A stretch of 64,000 nucleotides of DNA, taken from the NCBI RefSeq assembly GCF_900188355.1, contig NZ_FZNX01000005.1, positions 124,001 through 188,000 of the forward strand, given 5' to 3'. Position 1 is the stretch's first letter; every line of letters begins with the position of its first letter. A program made the translations under genes and the position numbers. The notes below the pieces were generated by a model. It saw nothing but the letters and a program-made list of their open reading frames with translations, ran no database searches and was not told where the DNA came from. This DNA comes from Lutibacter flavus. Lineage in GTDB: Bacteria; Bacteroidota; Bacteroidia; Flavobacteriales; Flavobacteriaceae. Shown here one piece after another: positions 34,472 through 44,036 of this stretch.

Positions 34472-35464
34472 CTATATTTTACTTAAAATTTTATCCATTA
34501 CCCAACTGGTATGAGTTGCAGAAAGTCCGGTTGATGGATGTGCTTTATTCTCATAAAGTTGGTCTCTTATGTTTTTCACGTGATAAAATTGAATGTTTCT
34601 AGGATTTTCGATTAAAACATTTTGTTGCTGAATACTGCTGTTTAAGACTAATGGAGCTTCGTCAAAAACCGAAAATTCTATTTTGCCTTTACTGCCGTAA
34701 ATTTCGACCTTGTCTTCTCTTATATTGCTTCCGAAATTCCAACTCCCCGCACCAGTAACACCATTCTCATGAAGCCAGCAAGCACTAATTGCATCTTTTG
34801 AAGAATACAATCCTTGCTGATTTAAACTTATACCATGCGCCGTTTTTACATTACCTAGCAGAAATACAAATAAATCTAATCCGTGACTTGCCAAATCATC
34901 AAAATAACCTCCATCAGCAATTAATTTGTCTGTTCTCCAATTATAATTTTTAGACACATCCAAACTATTTGCCGGCTTACTCAAATGCCAATCTATATGC
35001 CTAATCTCACCAATATTCCCATTATCAATCCAATCTTTAACTTGCTTAAATCTAGGAAGTGATCGTCTGTAATAGGCAACAAACAAAGGCACCCCGCTCT
35101 TTTCAAATGCTTCATGAATTTCCATACTATCTTTATAGCAAGGTGCTAAAGGTTTTTCGATACAACATGGTTTTCCTGCTGCTGCGACTTTAAGACCATA
35201 ATATTTATGACTATCAGGAGGCGTGGCAATATAAATAGCATCAATTTCAGGATCCTCAATTAAGTCAACTGCATTGGTATAATATTTTTTTACCCCATGT
35301 CTATTCGCATAATCTATAACTTTAATCTCGTCACGCCTCATTACTGCAGCAAGCTCAAATCCATCTACTTTATAATAGGGTGGCCCGCTTTTAATTTCCG
35401 TAACACTTCCACATCCAATAATTCCCCAACGAATTAATTTTAATTGCTCATTACTACTTTTCAT
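34472..35464 (-). CDS. Gfo/Idh/MocA-family NAD(P)-dependent oxidoreductase
   Basis: 330 residues. The N-terminal Rossmann fold has GIIGCGSV (about 13-20) and YIATPPDSHKYYG. The conserved EKPLAPCY carries the catalytic-type Lys, and a C-terminal alpha/beta dimerisation domain follows. Family members oxidise or epimerise sugars and cyclitols; some act as glycosidases through a redox mechanism. As the last gene of the PUL minus-strand group it presumably acts on a sugar released from the glycan. Substrate unknown. It lies 228 bp downstream of the NahK-like gene. Confidence 0.87.
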   Translation of the reverse strand: MKSSNEQLKLIRWGIIGCGSVTEIKSGPPYYKVDGFELAAVMRRDEIKVIDYANRHGVKKYYTNAVDLIEDPEIDAIYIATPPDSHKYYGLKVAAAGKPCCIEKPLAPCYKDSMEIHEAFEKSGVPLFVAYYRRSLPRFKQVKDWIDNGNIGEIRHIDWHLSKPANSLDVSKNYNWRTDKLIADGGYFDDLASHGLDLFVFLLGNVKTAHGISLNQQGLYSSKDAISACWLHENGVTGAGSWNFGSNIREDKVEIYGSKGKIEFSVFDEAPLVLNSSIQQQNVLIENPRNIQFYHVKNIRDQLYENKAHPSTGLSATHTSWVMDKILSKI

Positions 35465-35692
35465 TCCTTGTTATTTAATAAATTTATTAATTTTTTATAG
35501 GGATTAAGGTTCGCTTCTTTAAAGAAAGTCACCTCAGAAGTGTCAAAGCCGGCACTTCATAAAAGCTTGGCTTCAAGCAAAATATTTTTCAAATTTATTG
35601 CATTAAATAGATTAAACATAAACATTCTTTTTCTGATAATATTTATGCATTTAATTAGATAAATCTTAAAATGAAGAATTGCTTATTTCCAT

Positions 35693-36754
35693 CTATTCAA
35701 ATTTTTCGGAAAGGCTTTCTATAAGTTTAAATTGATTTTTGGCACGATCCAAATTGTGCTCCGGATAATCTATTTTATAATAAATATCTCCATTTAAAAA
35801 ATCTGTTAAAAAGCGAATTGCCATAATAAATATCATTGTTTTTGCGCCAAGAGGAAGGTGTTTTATTTCTATTGGAGAAAGTGCTGATTTCATCTCTTCC
35901 AGGAATCCTTTAACATAAGCTTTATAATAAACCTGATTAAAATTTACGAGTTCAAGATTTTTTTCATCTTCGGCAGCCGTATTACAAATGGTTCGTATGG
36001 CATCCCCAAAATCATAATGAACAATTCCCGGCATTACGGTATCTGTATCAATTACACATAGTCCTTTATTGTTTAAATCAAACAATGCGTTTGATATTTT
36101 GGTATCGTTATGAGTTACCCTTAATTTTATTTCACCAGATTCTTTTAATCGTTGCAGAATATGCATTTCTTCCCTTAAACTCCCTACTTGAGCTATATAT
36201 TTCTTGCCTTGTTTTAATCTTCCAGCTGTAGCGACTTTTAAAGCATCCTCAAATTGCGAAAAGCGAAAAGACATATCATGAAATTTTGGAATAACCTCCG
36301 TTAATTTAGCCGCATCAAAATCGCTTGTGAGATTTAAAAAATACCCGAATAATTTTCCGCCTTCATAAGCAATCTCTTCGTTTTTTACCGTTTCAAATGT
36401 CGTGCTATCAGCTATAAAAACCATCATATTCCAATAATTTCCATCATGCTCGAAATAATATGATTCTCCTTTTTTTATTTTCACAAATGAAAGTACACGT
36501 CGTTTTAGTTCACTTTCAGGTAAATATGCCAATTTTTTTTGCAAATGCTTGCTGACATTTACCTTATTCGTAATAAGACCAGGAACATCTTTAAATACGG
36601 AATGATTAACACGTTGTAACACAAAATATGGTTTTTGGGTAGTTCTTATTAAATAAGTATCATTAATATGCCCAGATGCTAACACCTCATATGACAGAAA
36701 TTCAGAAGAATGCTCAAACTGATTAAATATAAATTTTAGTCGCTCTATTATCAT
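35693..36754 (-). CDS. Aminoglycoside-phosphotransferase-fold kinase, NahK-like
   Basis: 353 residues. GHINDTYLI (about 28-36) is the nucleotide-loop motif of N-acetylhexosamine 1-kinase (NahK); VTHNDTKISNALFD holds the catalytic Asp and CVIDTDTVMPG the metal-binding Asp of the APH fold. NahK phosphorylates GlcNAc or GalNAc at C1 in lacto-N-biose pathways. In this locus it would give a second entry for N-acetylhexosamines besides the BadF-type kinase at 41188. Exact sugar and position are inferred. It is 96 bp downstream of the CBM9-like gene. Confidence 0.72.
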   Translation of the reverse strand: MIIERLKFIFNQFEHSSEFLSYEVLASGHINDTYLIRTTQKPYFVLQRVNHSVFKDVPGLITNKVNVSKHLQKKLAYLPESELKRRVLSFVKIKKGESYYFEHDGNYWNMMVFIADSTTFETVKNEEIAYEGGKLFGYFLNLTSDFDAAKLTEVIPKFHDMSFRFSQFEDALKVATAGRLKQGKKYIAQVGSLREEMHILQRLKESGEIKLRVTHNDTKISNALFDLNNKGLCVIDTDTVMPGIVHYDFGDAIRTICNTAAEDEKNLELVNFNQVYYKAYVKGFLEEMKSALSPIEIKHLPLGAKTMIFIMAIRFLTDFLNGDIYYKIDYPEHNLDRAKNQFKLIESLSEKFE

Positions 36755-36850
36755 TTTATGAAAGTTTAGTTGGATATATTATTTTTGATTTCTTAACTTT
36801 TCAATTTATTTTTGTGTTGATTTTTTGTTAAATTGTTATTTAAATTCTTT

Positions 36851-37501
36851 TTACTGTTCCATTAAATTTAACACACCAAAAGAACTAGGAGTGTGAAAGT
36901 TAGGGGTTTCAGTATTTAGATTGACCCAGGATATCCAAGTAGGTTCATAAATTGAATTTTCTTGTTCATTATATTTTGCACGAAAAATCCCAGCTTCAAT
37001 TTTATTACCATTTATCAGATTTAAATTTCTTAATGATGCTATACTAATTGCTATTTCAACCGTGAAATTATTACAGCTTATTTGAGATTTAACAATAAGG
37101 TCATTTTTTGGCCAGCTCCAGTTGAAATTAAAATTTTTATTTGGATATGCCATAAAATCCATAATTCTTGGGACAGGATCAATTTCTAAACAATAATAAG
37201 GATTAAGTGATTTATCAGTTCTGAAAAAAAGTTCTACCCTGTCAGAATTTCCAATGCTGTCAACACTATCATCTTTTTCATCTATGTGAACCATCTTATC
37301 ATAAACGGTAAAACAAAAAAATAGATTTTTAGTATCCCATATAGCCCGGAATTCTATTTTTTCTGGCTCTTTTTTATCCCAAGGAGACACAAAATCAGTT
37401 AAAACCTCCGCTTTATTCCATATGGAATTGACTCCATTGCCAGTTATTGTCAATGTGTCTTTTTCAATACATTTTACATTATAATTTTTCATCCTACTCA
37501 T
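36851..37501 (-). CDS. CBM9-like carbohydrate-binding protein
   Basis: 216 residues, mostly beta strands, with the DOMON/CBM9-like pattern: FRAIWDTKNLFFCFTVYD, a DRVELFFRTD strand, and a closing AGIFRAKYN segment. No signal peptide is seen, so it may be cytoplasmic or the start may be misplaced (M1 and M4 are both possible). Such proteins usually bind sugars alongside glycosidases in PULs. It lies 50 bp downstream of a GH20 gene. Confidence 0.7.
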   Translation of the reverse strand: MSRMKNYNVKCIEKDTLTITGNGVNSIWNKAEVLTDFVSPWDKKEPEKIEFRAIWDTKNLFFCFTVYDKMVHIDEKDDSVDSIGNSDRVELFFRTDKSLNPYYCLEIDPVPRIMDFMAYPNKNFNFNWSWPKNDLIVKSQISCNNFTVEIAISIASLRNLNLINGNKIEAGIFRAKYNEQENSIYEPTWISWVNLNTETPNFHTPSSFGVLNLMEQ

Positions 37502-37551
37502 TTACCTCAAATAAAAAATGGTTTTTATAATTAATTTACATAAATTAAAAG

Positions 37552-39114
37552 TCAACCCTTTAATTTAGTTAATCGATTGTACAATATATTTAATCCAAGA
37601 TTCCTAATCCTGTTTTGGTCATCTATCTCAGAGTCATACAAAAATCCTTTGTTCAATTCAAAAAAACGCTGATCTAATTCTTTAGATTGGACCAACAACT
37701 CTTTCAGTTCTTCAATCAATTTTTTTGAATGATTGACTGTAAATTGATCTGAATTATAGAAAGATTCAAGTTCCCTAAAGGCTAAATAATGATTCCGAAA
37801 ATCTGCCATTAACTTATAGTGTTCAAATTCTTTTTTATTCTTTAAGGGCTTTAAACTATACAATAATTCACGAGCCAGATTTGAATTTGACCTCATTTCA
37901 GCTATCGAATTACTGACTTCAGGTTTGCCATTGAATATTAGTTCAGGAGAAGAGGAAAGAGCCTGCCATAATTTTTCTCCATCTCTTTTTATAAAACCAA
38001 ATCTTTCAATACCATAATTAATTACAAAGTTTTTCGGGTTTATAGGTTCTTCATTTTTTAATGCCTCGGAATAAGATGCGACCAGTATGCGAAAACCAGA
38101 CAATGGATATGTATTTCTTATTTGTTCCATATCTATTACCTTATTACCTACATCCCATGTGAACCCATACAGGCCAGAAGTAGACCAAGAAGTCATTATC
38201 AATCCCTCATATTCAGCCTTTCTGGCATAAGGTATAAAGTCTCGTTGATTATTAAAATGCTTCTCCCAATAGGTAATGTACCAATTATCTGGATGGCTTC
38301 TGATAGCGGGTGCTCCCCAAAAGGTAAATCCTTTTTGCTGAAGATTTTCTATATCGCCAAAGTGGTTTGTTTTCCATCCATAGTTCCAATCGATGAAAAT
38401 GGTTTCCTTAGGCAATTCATCAACTGCCTCAGGATACTTCAAAAGGATATCGGCCCACATAATAGGTTTTTTCCCTAATTTAACCACAATTTCACACATC
38501 ATTTTCATATAATCAACAAATAATTTTGATTTGCCTTCATTAGCCGCTTTTAGTGAGCATTCTGAACAATGACCAAGTAAATAAGTTTCATCACCTCCAA
38601 TGTGAATATAATCAGAGTTGTGCATCAATGCCATATCCGTAAATAAATCTGTAAAAAGATTTCTATTTTCCTCAATTTTGAGAGGGCAAAGTTGCGATAT
38701 ATCCTTCTTGTCTTCCTTTAATTGACTATACCGTTCATTTCTAAGAATATATTCCACATGTCCAAAACATTGCTGAAGCGGAATTACTTCAATTCCAATC
38801 TGTTGACAATAATCAATAAATGATTTCACCTCTTCTCTTGTATAAGAAAGTTCATTTGATATTGTTGCTTGTTTTTCGAAGGGATAAGTAGCTTCCCATT
38901 CAAGTACCAATGCGTTAATGCCAAAACCAGCCAGTTCTTTGGTAAAGCTTTTTAATGCTTCCGGAGTCATTACTTGAATACGTAAATCAAGATGAAACCC
39001 TCTTACTTTAAATGTTACAATTGTTTCGACTAAAGTTTTTTCCTGTGAAACAACCTTTAAGTTTAAACCTAAAATAAAAATAAGTAACGATGATATTAAT
39101 ACTTTCTTTGTCAT
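37552..39114 (-). CDS. GH20-type beta-N-acetylhexosaminidase (variant architecture)
   Basis: 520 residues with a signal peptide (MTKKVLISSLLIFILGLNLKVVSQ). The TIM barrel starts soon after (VRGFHLDLRIQVMTPEALK), without the usual GH20b N-terminal domain. The catalytic pair is D175-E176 in IHIGGDETYLL. About 180 residues follow the barrel, mostly helical. It presumably releases terminal GlcNAc or GalNAc in the periplasm by substrate-assisted catalysis. The unusual architecture suggests a specificity different from the two classical GH20 enzymes of this locus. Confidence 0.82.
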   Translation of the reverse strand: MTKKVLISSLLIFILGLNLKVVSQEKTLVETIVTFKVRGFHLDLRIQVMTPEALKSFTKELAGFGINALVLEWEATYPFEKQATISNELSYTREEVKSFIDYCQQIGIEVIPLQQCFGHVEYILRNERYSQLKEDKKDISQLCPLKIEENRNLFTDLFTDMALMHNSDYIHIGGDETYLLGHCSECSLKAANEGKSKLFVDYMKMMCEIVVKLGKKPIMWADILLKYPEAVDELPKETIFIDWNYGWKTNHFGDIENLQQKGFTFWGAPAIRSHPDNWYITYWEKHFNNQRDFIPYARKAEYEGLIMTSWSTSGLYGFTWDVGNKVIDMEQIRNTYPLSGFRILVASYSEALKNEEPINPKNFVINYGIERFGFIKRDGEKLWQALSSSPELIFNGKPEVSNSIAEMRSNSNLARELLYSLKPLKNKKEFEHYKLMADFRNHYLAFRELESFYNSDQFTVNHSKKLIEELKELLVQSKELDQRFFELNKGFLYDSEIDDQNRIRNLGLNILYNRLTKLKG

Positions 39115-39303
39115 TTGTTATTTTTATATTTCATATTTACTTAACAATAGCTTCAAGTGTTAAGGATTTTATTTCTTCATCAAGGGGATTGTTTCCTTGC
39201 TTCCTAAACTATATATTGAAAAATAAAATCAATAAAACTAATTTCAAGGTGAATGCTAATCGCTTAAGACAAGTATTAATTTATACAGTACATTTAGTAA
39301 ATA

Positions 39304-40992
39304 TTAATTTTTAAATGTGTGTTTAGCGTAATTTAAACCCATAGCATCATACCTTTTCGTAAAATATTTTAAACGTTTACTAAAATCTTGCCAATTTCTA
39401 GATTCTTTAGAAGACCAAACTACTTCGGACAAGGCAGTCATTCTTGGCAAAATCATATATTCAACATAATCTGTAGTTTCCATATATTCGCTCCAAACAT
39501 TTGCTTGGGCTCCTAAAATGTACTTTTGTTCTTCATTTGTTAATTCTATTGGAGTTGGTTCATAGCTATAAACATCTTCAACAGTTGTCAATCCTCCAAT
39601 TGCTAATGGTTCATTGTTTTTGTCTTTATTTTGATAATAATCAAAATAAACAGTATGTTCAGGCGTCATAACAACATCGTGATGTTGCTTTGCTGCCTCT
39701 ATTCCCCCTTTTGTTCCCCTCCAAGACATTATTGCCGCATTAGGTGCTAGCCCTCCTTCTAGAACCTCATCCCAACCAATAATTTTTTTACCATTGGCAT
39801 TTACATATTTTTCAATACGATTAATAAAATAGCTTTGTAGTTCGAGTTCATCCTTTAAGCCCAAGCTTTCCATTCTTTTTTGACACTGGTCACATCTTTT
39901 CCAATTCCCTTTTGGACATTCATCCCCTCCAATATGGATATATTGTGATGGAAATAATGGAATAACTTCAGCCAAAACATCTTCTAAAAATTTAAATGTT
40001 TCCTCTTTTCCAGCACAAAACACATCATCCATTACTCCCCAAGTTTCCACAACAATTTTCGGGGTACCATTGGCTTGAATTTCTTTTCCTTGTTTAGAAC
40101 CCATGTCGTTAAAAATTTTTGTAGGTTCTTCAGGAAAACAACTTAAAAAAGGATATGCTGCAATTGCCGCCCCACCGTGCCCAGGTAATTCAATTTCAGG
40201 AATTACATTTACGTGCCTTTCTGATGCGTATTTTACAATATCTTTAATTTCTTCTTGTGTATAAAAACCCCCATATTCTTTTTCATCATTACCTGTACCT
40301 GGATGGTGCCCAATTATTGTTCCATTTCTCCAAGCTCCAACCTCAGTTAATTTTGGGTATTTTTTTATTTCAATTCTCCAACCTTGATCTTCTGTTAAAT
40401 GCCAATGAAAGGTATTCATTTTGTGCATTGCTATTAAATCAATGTACTTTTTAACAAAGTCTACTGAAAAAAAATGGCGAGCAACATCTAAATGCATTCC
40501 TCTATATTGATATCTTGGATTGTCCTTAATAGTTACCGCAGGAATTGTTAATCCATTTAATGTAACATCATCCTTCTTCATTGCAATAGGAATCAATTGT
40601 CTTAAGGTTTGTATTCCATAAAAAACACCTTTAGAGGTCTTACCCGATATTACAATTTTATTGTATTTTACAGTTAATTCATAACCTTCTTCATTTTCAA
40701 TTGTAGAATCTAATTTAAGAATGATATTTCCATTATTAACTTCCGAAGAAAATGGTACATTTTGTCCTGAATCTGCACTTAAAATATCGGCTAAAAATTG
40801 CCCTTCTTTTTCTAAATAATTGTCACCTGCAACTTTAGTATTAGCATCTATTAAAAATTTTCCAGTTAAAATTTCCATTGATAATGGTTGCGGGATTATT
40901 AAATAATCTTGACTAGAATTTTCTGCTACGCTATATTTATTCGAACAGGAAACAGTTAACAAACAGGATAGAATAAAAATTGTTACTCTCAT
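39304..40992 (-). CDS. GH20 beta-N-acetylhexosaminidase, lipoprotein
   Basis: 562 residues. The signal MRVTIFILSCLLTVSC has a lipobox Cys at residue 16. The GH20b domain (about 30-160) ends in YGIQTLRQL, and the barrel starts YRGMHLDVARHFF and HWHLTEDQGWRIEIKKYP. Catalytic residues are D357-E358 in HIGGDECPKG. The C-terminal WSEYM and WQDF motifs are conserved. It removes non-reducing GlcNAc/GalNAc, probably at the cell surface or periplasmic face. It is 195 bp downstream of the GlcNAc kinase gene. Confidence 0.95.
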   Translation of the reverse strand: MRVTIFILSCLLTVSCSNKYSVAENSSQDYLIIPQPLSMEILTGKFLIDANTKVAGDNYLEKEGQFLADILSADSGQNVPFSSEVNNGNIILKLDSTIENEEGYELTVKYNKIVISGKTSKGVFYGIQTLRQLIPIAMKKDDVTLNGLTIPAVTIKDNPRYQYRGMHLDVARHFFSVDFVKKYIDLIAMHKMNTFHWHLTEDQGWRIEIKKYPKLTEVGAWRNGTIIGHHPGTGNDEKEYGGFYTQEEIKDIVKYASERHVNVIPEIELPGHGGAAIAAYPFLSCFPEEPTKIFNDMGSKQGKEIQANGTPKIVVETWGVMDDVFCAGKEETFKFLEDVLAEVIPLFPSQYIHIGGDECPKGNWKRCDQCQKRMESLGLKDELELQSYFINRIEKYVNANGKKIIGWDEVLEGGLAPNAAIMSWRGTKGGIEAAKQHHDVVMTPEHTVYFDYYQNKDKNNEPLAIGGLTTVEDVYSYEPTPIELTNEEQKYILGAQANVWSEYMETTDYVEYMILPRMTALSEVVWSSKESRNWQDFSKRLKYFTKRYDAMGLNYAKHTFKN

Positions 40993-41187
40993 TATATTTT
41001 AATTTTTTATTTAATTATTTTTTTGCGTCAAATAAGATATTTTGTTTACTAATACCCATTTGTCTTTTTTTTAATAAAAGGTCATCATAGCTAATAGCTA
41101 TTTGAAAAATAATATTGGCCAATACTCCTTTTTTCTTAACATTAATTATTTTCTATTCTAATCTAATTGCGTAAATATTTATGAAAC

Positions 41188-42045
41188 TTAGACTAAAATA
41201 TTTTCTGCTTTTATTTTGAGAATTACATTCTCAATAGGTCTTTTTATAAAACCTGAAACCTTAATTCCTTTTTCCTTTAATGCTGAATTAATATAGTCTT
41301 GTGCGTAATAAGCAATAGAACCTACAAAATACAAAGGCAAAGTTTTCAATTCTTCTCTAAATTGTAAGAGCTGGTTATCTATAAATTTAGCAATACCTTC
41401 TCGAATAATCCTGTCCATTAAATCATGTTCTTTATATTTAAACAAGAACACAGCAAATTCAGCTAAATATTTATTAGGTGTTTCAGATTGATATAAATTG
41501 TTAATCACATCATTTACATTTAAAAGAAAATCATTTTCAAACGCAACTTTTAATTCATTTGGCATTTGATTGTAATAGTAACTTTTTAAAAGCTCTTTTC
41601 CATAGTAATTACCGCTTGCTTCATCCATTAATAAATAGCCCATTGAAGGTGTTTTTGACTGTATATTTTTACCATCATAAAAACAACAATTAGAGCCCGT
41701 TCCTAAAATACACAACACAGCAGGTTTATTTGTAGTAGCCCAAATAGCAGCCATAGTGTCTTCTTTTACAATAAATGTTGCATTTGTAAAAAAAGTAGAT
41801 AAAATATCTTCAATTAATTGAATACTGTTTTGAGTATTGCAACCAGCGCCAAAAAAATAAATTGAGGTAATTTCATTAGAAAAACTTAAAAGAGTTTCAT
41901 TTTCAGAAATTATTTGTTGAAGCGCCTCTCTTTTTAAGATTGAAGGATTTAATCCCTTTGTTCTAAATCTGATTGGTTCCTTTTCGTTACTTTTGAACAA
42001 CACCCAATCACATTTTGTTGAACCACTATCTGCAATTAAAAACAT
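41188..42045 (-). CDS. BadF/BadG-type N-acetylglucosamine kinase
   Basis: 285-residue ASKHA-fold kinase. FLIADSGSTKCDWVLF is the N-terminal phosphate-1 motif, and CILGTGSNCCFYDG the phosphate-2/sugar motif. Relatives phosphorylate GlcNAc (and MurNAc) at C6. Between the deaminase/deacetylase gene (21 bp) and a GH20 gene, it should make GlcNAc-6-phosphate from imported GlcNAc. A stretch of 195 bp without a gene follows before the GH20 gene. Confidence 0.85.
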   Translation of the reverse strand: MFLIADSGSTKCDWVLFKSNEKEPIRFRTKGLNPSILKREALQQIISENETLLSFSNEITSIYFFGAGCNTQNSIQLIEDILSTFFTNATFIVKEDTMAAIWATTNKPAVLCILGTGSNCCFYDGKNIQSKTPSMGYLLMDEASGNYYGKELLKSYYYNQMPNELKVAFENDFLLNVNDVINNLYQSETPNKYLAEFAVFLFKYKEHDLMDRIIREGIAKFIDNQLLQFREELKTLPLYFVGSIAYYAQDYINSALKEKGIKVSGFIKRPIENVILKIKAENILV

Positions 42046-42066
42046 GCTCTTAATTTTATTTATTAA

Positions 42067-43995
42067 TTAAAACTTCCATCTCACAAAAGCCTCCATAGCT
42101 GCATAACTTGCCATTCCTAACTGGTCATATAAAGCTGCCGTTTCGCTGTTTCTAACTTCAGCTCTTTGCCAAAATTCTCGACTGTCGGTTCCTTGAAAAA
42201 CGACACCATCTTTTTGCGATTGGTGAATAAAAATACCATGTCGTTTTTCTAATACCTGGTCCGGGCTTAATGGGACTGCCATTTCAATTTCATCAATTTC
42301 CCATTCTTGCCATGCACCTCTGTACAACCAAACCCAACAATCCTTCATAAATGGTTTTGGTTTTAATATTTTAACTGCTTCAAAAATAGCGTCTAAACAA
42401 ACTTTATGAGTGCCATGTGGATCGGCTAAATCACCTGCCGCATAAATTTGATGTGGTTTTATTTTCTCAATAAGATTCATTGTTAATTGAACATCTTCTT
42501 CACCTAAAGGCTTTTTTTCAATGGTTCCTGTTTCGTAAAAAGGTAGTTCCATAAAATGGATTTGACTATCTGGCAGTCCTACAAAATGTGAAGTTGACCT
42601 AGCCTCACCTTTACGAATCAATCCTTTGATATAACGAACCTCCGAAATATCAATTTCACTATCTTTTTTATTCTTTAAAAACTTAATTGCTTTTTTATAG
42701 ATATTCTCAGCCTCTACACTTTTTATTCCAAACTTATCATTGTAATCACAAACAAAACTTGCAAACCTTAGTGCTTCACTATCCGCAACTGCTATATTTC
42801 CTGAAGTTTGATATGCCACGTGAACTTCGTGTCCTTGTTGTTGTAAACGAATAAAAGTACCTCCCATACTTATGATATCATCGTCAGGATGAGGACTAAA
42901 AATAAGTACCTTCTTTTTTGCTGGAATGGCTCTTTCTGGTCTTTTACTATCGTCTGCATTTGGTTTACCCCCTGGCCAACCTGTAATGGTATTTTGTAAT
43001 TTGTTAAATATTAGAATATTGATATCGTATGCCGGACCAGAATCAGCTAACAAATCACTCATACCGTTTTCAATATAATCTGCATCGGTAAGCATTAAAA
43101 TTGGTTTCTTTAAATGTTGTGCTAAACCTAAAACAGCTTTTCGTATCATTTTATCTGTCCACTCAATTTGCTCTACCAGCCAAGGTGTATTGATTCTTGT
43201 TAATTTTGAAGAGGCTTCTTTGTCTAAAATAAAAACAGCATTATTGTGTTCTTGTAAAAAAGAAGCTGGCACTTGATTGGTAACTTCTCCTTCAACTGAT
43301 GTTCTAACTATATTTGATTTTCCTTCCCCCCAAGCCATTAAAATAACTCGCTTGGCTTCCATTATTTTTTTAACTCCTAATGTAATTGCTGTTCTTGGGG
43401 TATTTCCCAATCCTAAAAAATCTTTACTGGCAGCTACTCTTGTGATATGATCTAAAGCAACCAATCGAGTTTTTGAATTTTGTAATGAACCAGATTCATT
43501 AAATCCGATATGTCCATTACCTCCAATTCCTAAAATTTGCAAATCAAGTCCACCTAATGCTTCTATTTTGGCTTCATAGTCGTTACAATATTCTGCAATT
43601 TCCGCTTTGGTCAATGTTCCATCAGGAATGTGATAATTTTCTTTTAGTATATCTACCTTATCCAGCAATAATTCTTTCATAAAACGCACATAGCTATTTA
43701 CTGAATTAGGATCCATAGGATAGTATTCATCTAAATTAAAAGTGATTACATTTTTAAAACTCAATCCTTCTTCTTTATGCAAACGCACAAGCTCTGCATA
43801 TAAACTCTTAGGTGAAGACCCTGTTGCAAGCCCTAATATACAAGGCTGTTTTTGAGCTTGTTTCACCCTAATTAGCGCTGCTATTTCTTTTGCAACAGCT
43901 TTAGATGCTGAAATTGAGTCTTCAAAAACTACCGTATCTATATTCTCAAATCGCTTTTCAAATCCTGTGGCTTTGTCAATATTACTTTTTAACAT
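42067..43995 (-). CDS. nagB: Glucosamine-6-phosphate deaminase fused to a PIG-L deacetylase domain
   Basis: 642 residues from the ATG at 43995; the frame extends 19 Lys-rich codons to an ATG at 44052 inside the transporter gene. N-terminal NagB domain (to about 280): LGLATGSSPKSLY, FNLDEYYPMD with the catalytic Asp, and GGNGHIGFNESGS with the ring-opening His and Glu (Asn replaces the E. coli Asp, as in Bacillus NagB). C-terminal PIG-L/LmbE domain (about 360-642): SPHPDDDIISMGG and DPHGTHKVC supply the zinc ligands. The fusion is known in Bacteroidota. No separate nagA is visible, so the second domain may deacetylate GlcNAc-6-P (inference). Confidence 0.9.
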   Translation of the reverse strand: MLKSNIDKATGFEKRFENIDTVVFEDSISASKAVAKEIAALIRVKQAQKQPCILGLATGSSPKSLYAELVRLHKEEGLSFKNVITFNLDEYYPMDPNSVNSYVRFMKELLLDKVDILKENYHIPDGTLTKAEIAEYCNDYEAKIEALGGLDLQILGIGGNGHIGFNESGSLQNSKTRLVALDHITRVAASKDFLGLGNTPRTAITLGVKKIMEAKRVILMAWGEGKSNIVRTSVEGEVTNQVPASFLQEHNNAVFILDKEASSKLTRINTPWLVEQIEWTDKMIRKAVLGLAQHLKKPILMLTDADYIENGMSDLLADSGPAYDINILIFNKLQNTITGWPGGKPNADDSKRPERAIPAKKKVLIFSPHPDDDIISMGGTFIRLQQQGHEVHVAYQTSGNIAVADSEALRFASFVCDYNDKFGIKSVEAENIYKKAIKFLKNKKDSEIDISEVRYIKGLIRKGEARSTSHFVGLPDSQIHFMELPFYETGTIEKKPLGEEDVQLTMNLIEKIKPHQIYAAGDLADPHGTHKVCLDAIFEAVKILKPKPFMKDCWVWLYRGAWQEWEIDEIEMAVPLSPDQVLEKRHGIFIHQSQKDGVVFQGTDSREFWQRAEVRNSETAALYDQLGMASYAAMEAFVRWKF

Positions 43996-44036
43996 TGTAT
44001 TTTTCTTTAAGTTTTCAATTCTTTTTTCTAGTTTTT

